A DNA stretch of 64,000 bases, taken from NCBI RefSeq assembly GCF_001458175.1, contig NZ_CYPW01000017.1, forward strand, positions 138,881 through 202,880, in the 5' to 3' direction. The notes under the pieces are model-generated. The model was not told the DNA's origin. It made no database searches and saw only the letters and a list, made by a program, of their open reading frames with translations. The translations under genes were made by a program, and so were the position numbers. This stretch comes from Shimia marina. GTDB taxonomy: Bacteria > Pseudomonadota > Alphaproteobacteria > Rhodobacterales > Rhodobacteraceae. How positions within the stretch are numbered: position 1 is the stretch's first letter; every line of letters starts with the position of its first letter. Positions 62,710-64,000 of this stretch are shown here, piece after piece.

Positions 62710-63222
62710 TCAGACGTCTGCGTTGGCCTCATCCATAAGCTGCTCCACAAAGGGCGGTTCACCAAAGCTGCGAAACGCGCCGCCCTCTGAATGATAGGCC
62801 CACCGCGCCACAAGCAATTGGTATTCGCGCAGGTATAGATCCTGCGTGCCGTCGCCCATTTCGGTCATCCGTGTGCGCCAGGAACCTTGCACCCGTGTTG
62901 GCAACTGAATCTCTTTCCGGTCTGGCGGCGGCACATCCTTGGGCAAACGGTACGTGGCCACTTCCCACTTCCGCCTGAGCAAAGCAACCAGCTCTGCGGC
63001 CTGCTTCTTGCGGCGCCCGGCGAAAACCACCTCCACTTCGACGTCGCCCTGTACCAAACCCTTTATGATGACATCGCGGCGTGTGTTCTTTCCAAACTTC
63101 GGTATCAACTGAACAACCAGCTCAGTGGGAGGCTTTTTAAACAGCCCTTTGTCCTCATAGGACGGGGTAATCAGAGATGGGTTTTCAAGGCGTTTCTTCA
63201 CAGTCAAGGTCTCGCGCAGCAT
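62710..63222 (-). CDS. Protein of unknown function
   Basis: A 170-residue protein with no signal peptide or membrane helix. The middle has many basic residues (FAGRRKKQAAELVALLRRKW), with alternating strands (VVQLIPKFG, DVEVEVVFAG). The end has LYLREYQLLVARWAYHSEGGAF. I do not recognise it. Start ATG 63222 lacks a clear ribosome binding site; GTG 63201 (GAGACC upstream) is possible. Confidence 0.6.
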   Translation of the reverse strand: MLRETLTVKKRLENPSLITPSYEDKGLFKKPPTELVVQLIPKFGKNTRRDVIIKGLVQGDVEVEVVFAGRRKKQAAELVALLRRKWEVATYRLPKDVPPPDRKEIQLPTRVQGSWRTRMTEMGDGTQDLYLREYQLLVARWAYHSEGGAFRSFGEPPFVEQLMDEANADV

Positions 63223-63425
63223 CCGGCACCAAAGCGCCAGACAGAATGCCTGTCAAAATTGTCCAAACGCCTTAAGAATCGATTGGCAGAGCCGCCATGA
63301 ACGCTCTGCCAATCTGGTAAATTTAACGCACATCAAGAGGGCATCAGACGTTGATGTCACTCCGACAATGTACCGCCCCCATACCGACGCGATACAGATG
63401 CGATACTGACGCAAAACATATGCGC
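63223..63425. other. Intergenic region
   Basis: No gene or structure recognised. It lies between the 3' end of the trans-sulfuration gene and the unknown gene. Confidence 0.4.
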
Positions 63426-64000
63426 TTATTGCCCCATAGCCTGCCCAAGGTCCGCGATCAGATCATCGGCGTTTTCAACACCAATCGAAATCCGCAACAA
63501 GGTCTCAGGAATGCCGGTGTGAGGCTCAATCGTATGACGGTGCTCTACCAGGCTCTCCACGCCCCCTAATGAGGTCGCACGATGAAAGAGTTTCATCTTT
63601 CCAGCAACTTGAAGCGCTGTCTCCCGAGAGCCTTTGACGAGAAATGACATCAAAAACCCCGCCCCGCCCGGCATCTGAGCCTTGGCCAATGCGTGTTGGG
63701 GATGACTCTCAAGCCCCGGAAACAAAACGCTTTCGACCTGAGGATGATCCTCCAGATAATGCGCGACTTTCATAGCGTTATCAACCATCCGATCCACCCG
63801 CAAAGCCAAGGTCCGCATCCCCCGCAAAAGCAACCAAGCCTCAAACGGCCCCATCACGGCTCCGGCCCCAGCGCGATCAATCTCAATCTCTTGCCAAACA
63901 GGTGTCACTTCCTTGGTCACCAACACGCCACCCAATACATCTGAATGCCCATTGATCACCTTCGTGGTCGAATGCATCACAATATCTGCGCCCAATTTCA
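63426..64000 (-). CDS. Trans-sulfuration PLP enzyme, C-terminal part
   Basis: The last about 190 residues of a Cys/Met metabolism PLP-dependent enzyme; the start is beyond the window. The PLP lysine is in HSTTKVINGHSDVLGG; then WLLLRGMRTLALRVDRMVDNA and SLGGVESLVEHRHTIEPH, ending ADDLIADLGQAMGQ. Cystathionine gamma-synthase, gamma-lyase and beta-lyase cannot be told apart from this part. Confidence 0.92.
   Translation of the reverse strand, partial: KLGADIVMHSTTKVINGHSDVLGGVLVTKEVTPVWQEIEIDRAGAGAVMGPFEAWLLLRGMRTLALRVDRMVDNAMKVAHYLEDHPQVESVLFPGLESHPQHALAKAQMPGGAGFLMSFLVKGSRETALQVAGKMKLFHRATSLGGVESLVEHRHTIEPHTGIPETLLRISIGVENADDLIADLGQAMGQ

Noticed and set aside
1-64000. tRNA, rRNA, CRISPR or insertion sequences
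   Set aside because: I looked in all intergenic spaces and saw no cloverleaf, regular spaced repeats or transposase; a tRNAscan or ISfinder search would settle this.

Overview
The window looks like chromosomal DNA of a Rhodobacterales alphaproteobacterium, most likely the Roseobacter group. Support comes from the protein set: an FnrL-type regulator beside ccoNOQP, a paired b/b' F0 ATP synthase operon lacking F1 genes, a membrane-anchored CycM-type cytochrome c, the alphaproteobacterial regulator TrcR (DUF1013), and the moderately high GC, tightly packed, operon-rich layout. I saw no rRNA, tRNA, insertion sequence, prophage or CRISPR array. About 78 protein genes and one structural RNA (SRP RNA) can be supported. 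The assignment to a clade is inference from protein families, not from a marker-gene comparison.

Layout. 1-6.7 kb: heme synthesis genes (hemE start, hemC, hemF) with clpS, rsmC, an unusual SDR protein, a HAD hydrolase and a D,D-carboxypeptidase. 6.7-19.2 kb: a microaerobic respiration block, ccoGHIS and ccoNOQP separated by an AraC-type regulator, then a universal stress protein, fnrL and anaerobic hemN. Four FNR-type palindromes lie in its intergenic spaces, so most of this block probably forms one oxygen-controlled regulon. 19.2-25.3 kb: a YejABEF-type peptide ABC importer and the SRP RNA. 25.3-31.2 kb: a metallophosphoesterase/nucleotidase, nudC, an SRPBCC protein, pheA, a CycM-like cytochrome and a small phosphatase. 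31.3-35.2 kb: the dnaX-ybaB-recR operon and trcR. 35.4-37.3 kb: a secreted ankyrin protein translationally coupled to an RNase T2, then a lipoprotein. 37.4-40.1 kb: the F0 operon atpI-B-E-b'-b.

40.2-45.6 kb is an accessory stretch of regulators (two LysR, one ArsR), a ClbS/DfsB-type protein, an EamA transporter, an azoreductase and a ProX-type tRNA deacylase. 45.8-52.2 kb is one long plus-strand series: ffh, a lipoprotein, three tandem GNAT acetyltransferases, chorismate mutase, rpsP, bluB, rimM and trmD. bluB (vitamin B12 lower ligand) sits inside the classical rpsP-rimM-trmD group, and rplS is displaced about 3 kb downstream behind yegP, a Sel1-like protein and a GH25 lysozyme. 55.2-58.2 kb: rplS, rpmE, then queCDEF behind a clear preQ1-I riboswitch that overlaps the queC ribosome binding site. 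58.2-64 kb: phaC with a perfect inverted repeat in its promoter, a DUF3179 protein, a VOC protein, a lipoprotein, an unrecognised gene and the truncated end of a trans-sulfuration enzyme.

I found no wholly unknown multi-gene system. The most informative signals are the riboswitch-controlled queuosine operon, the FNR box set including one upstream of the AraC regulator that splits the cco cluster, the phaC inverted repeat, the substituted active-site residues in the SDR and RNase T2 proteins, and the repeat-rich rpsP leader.
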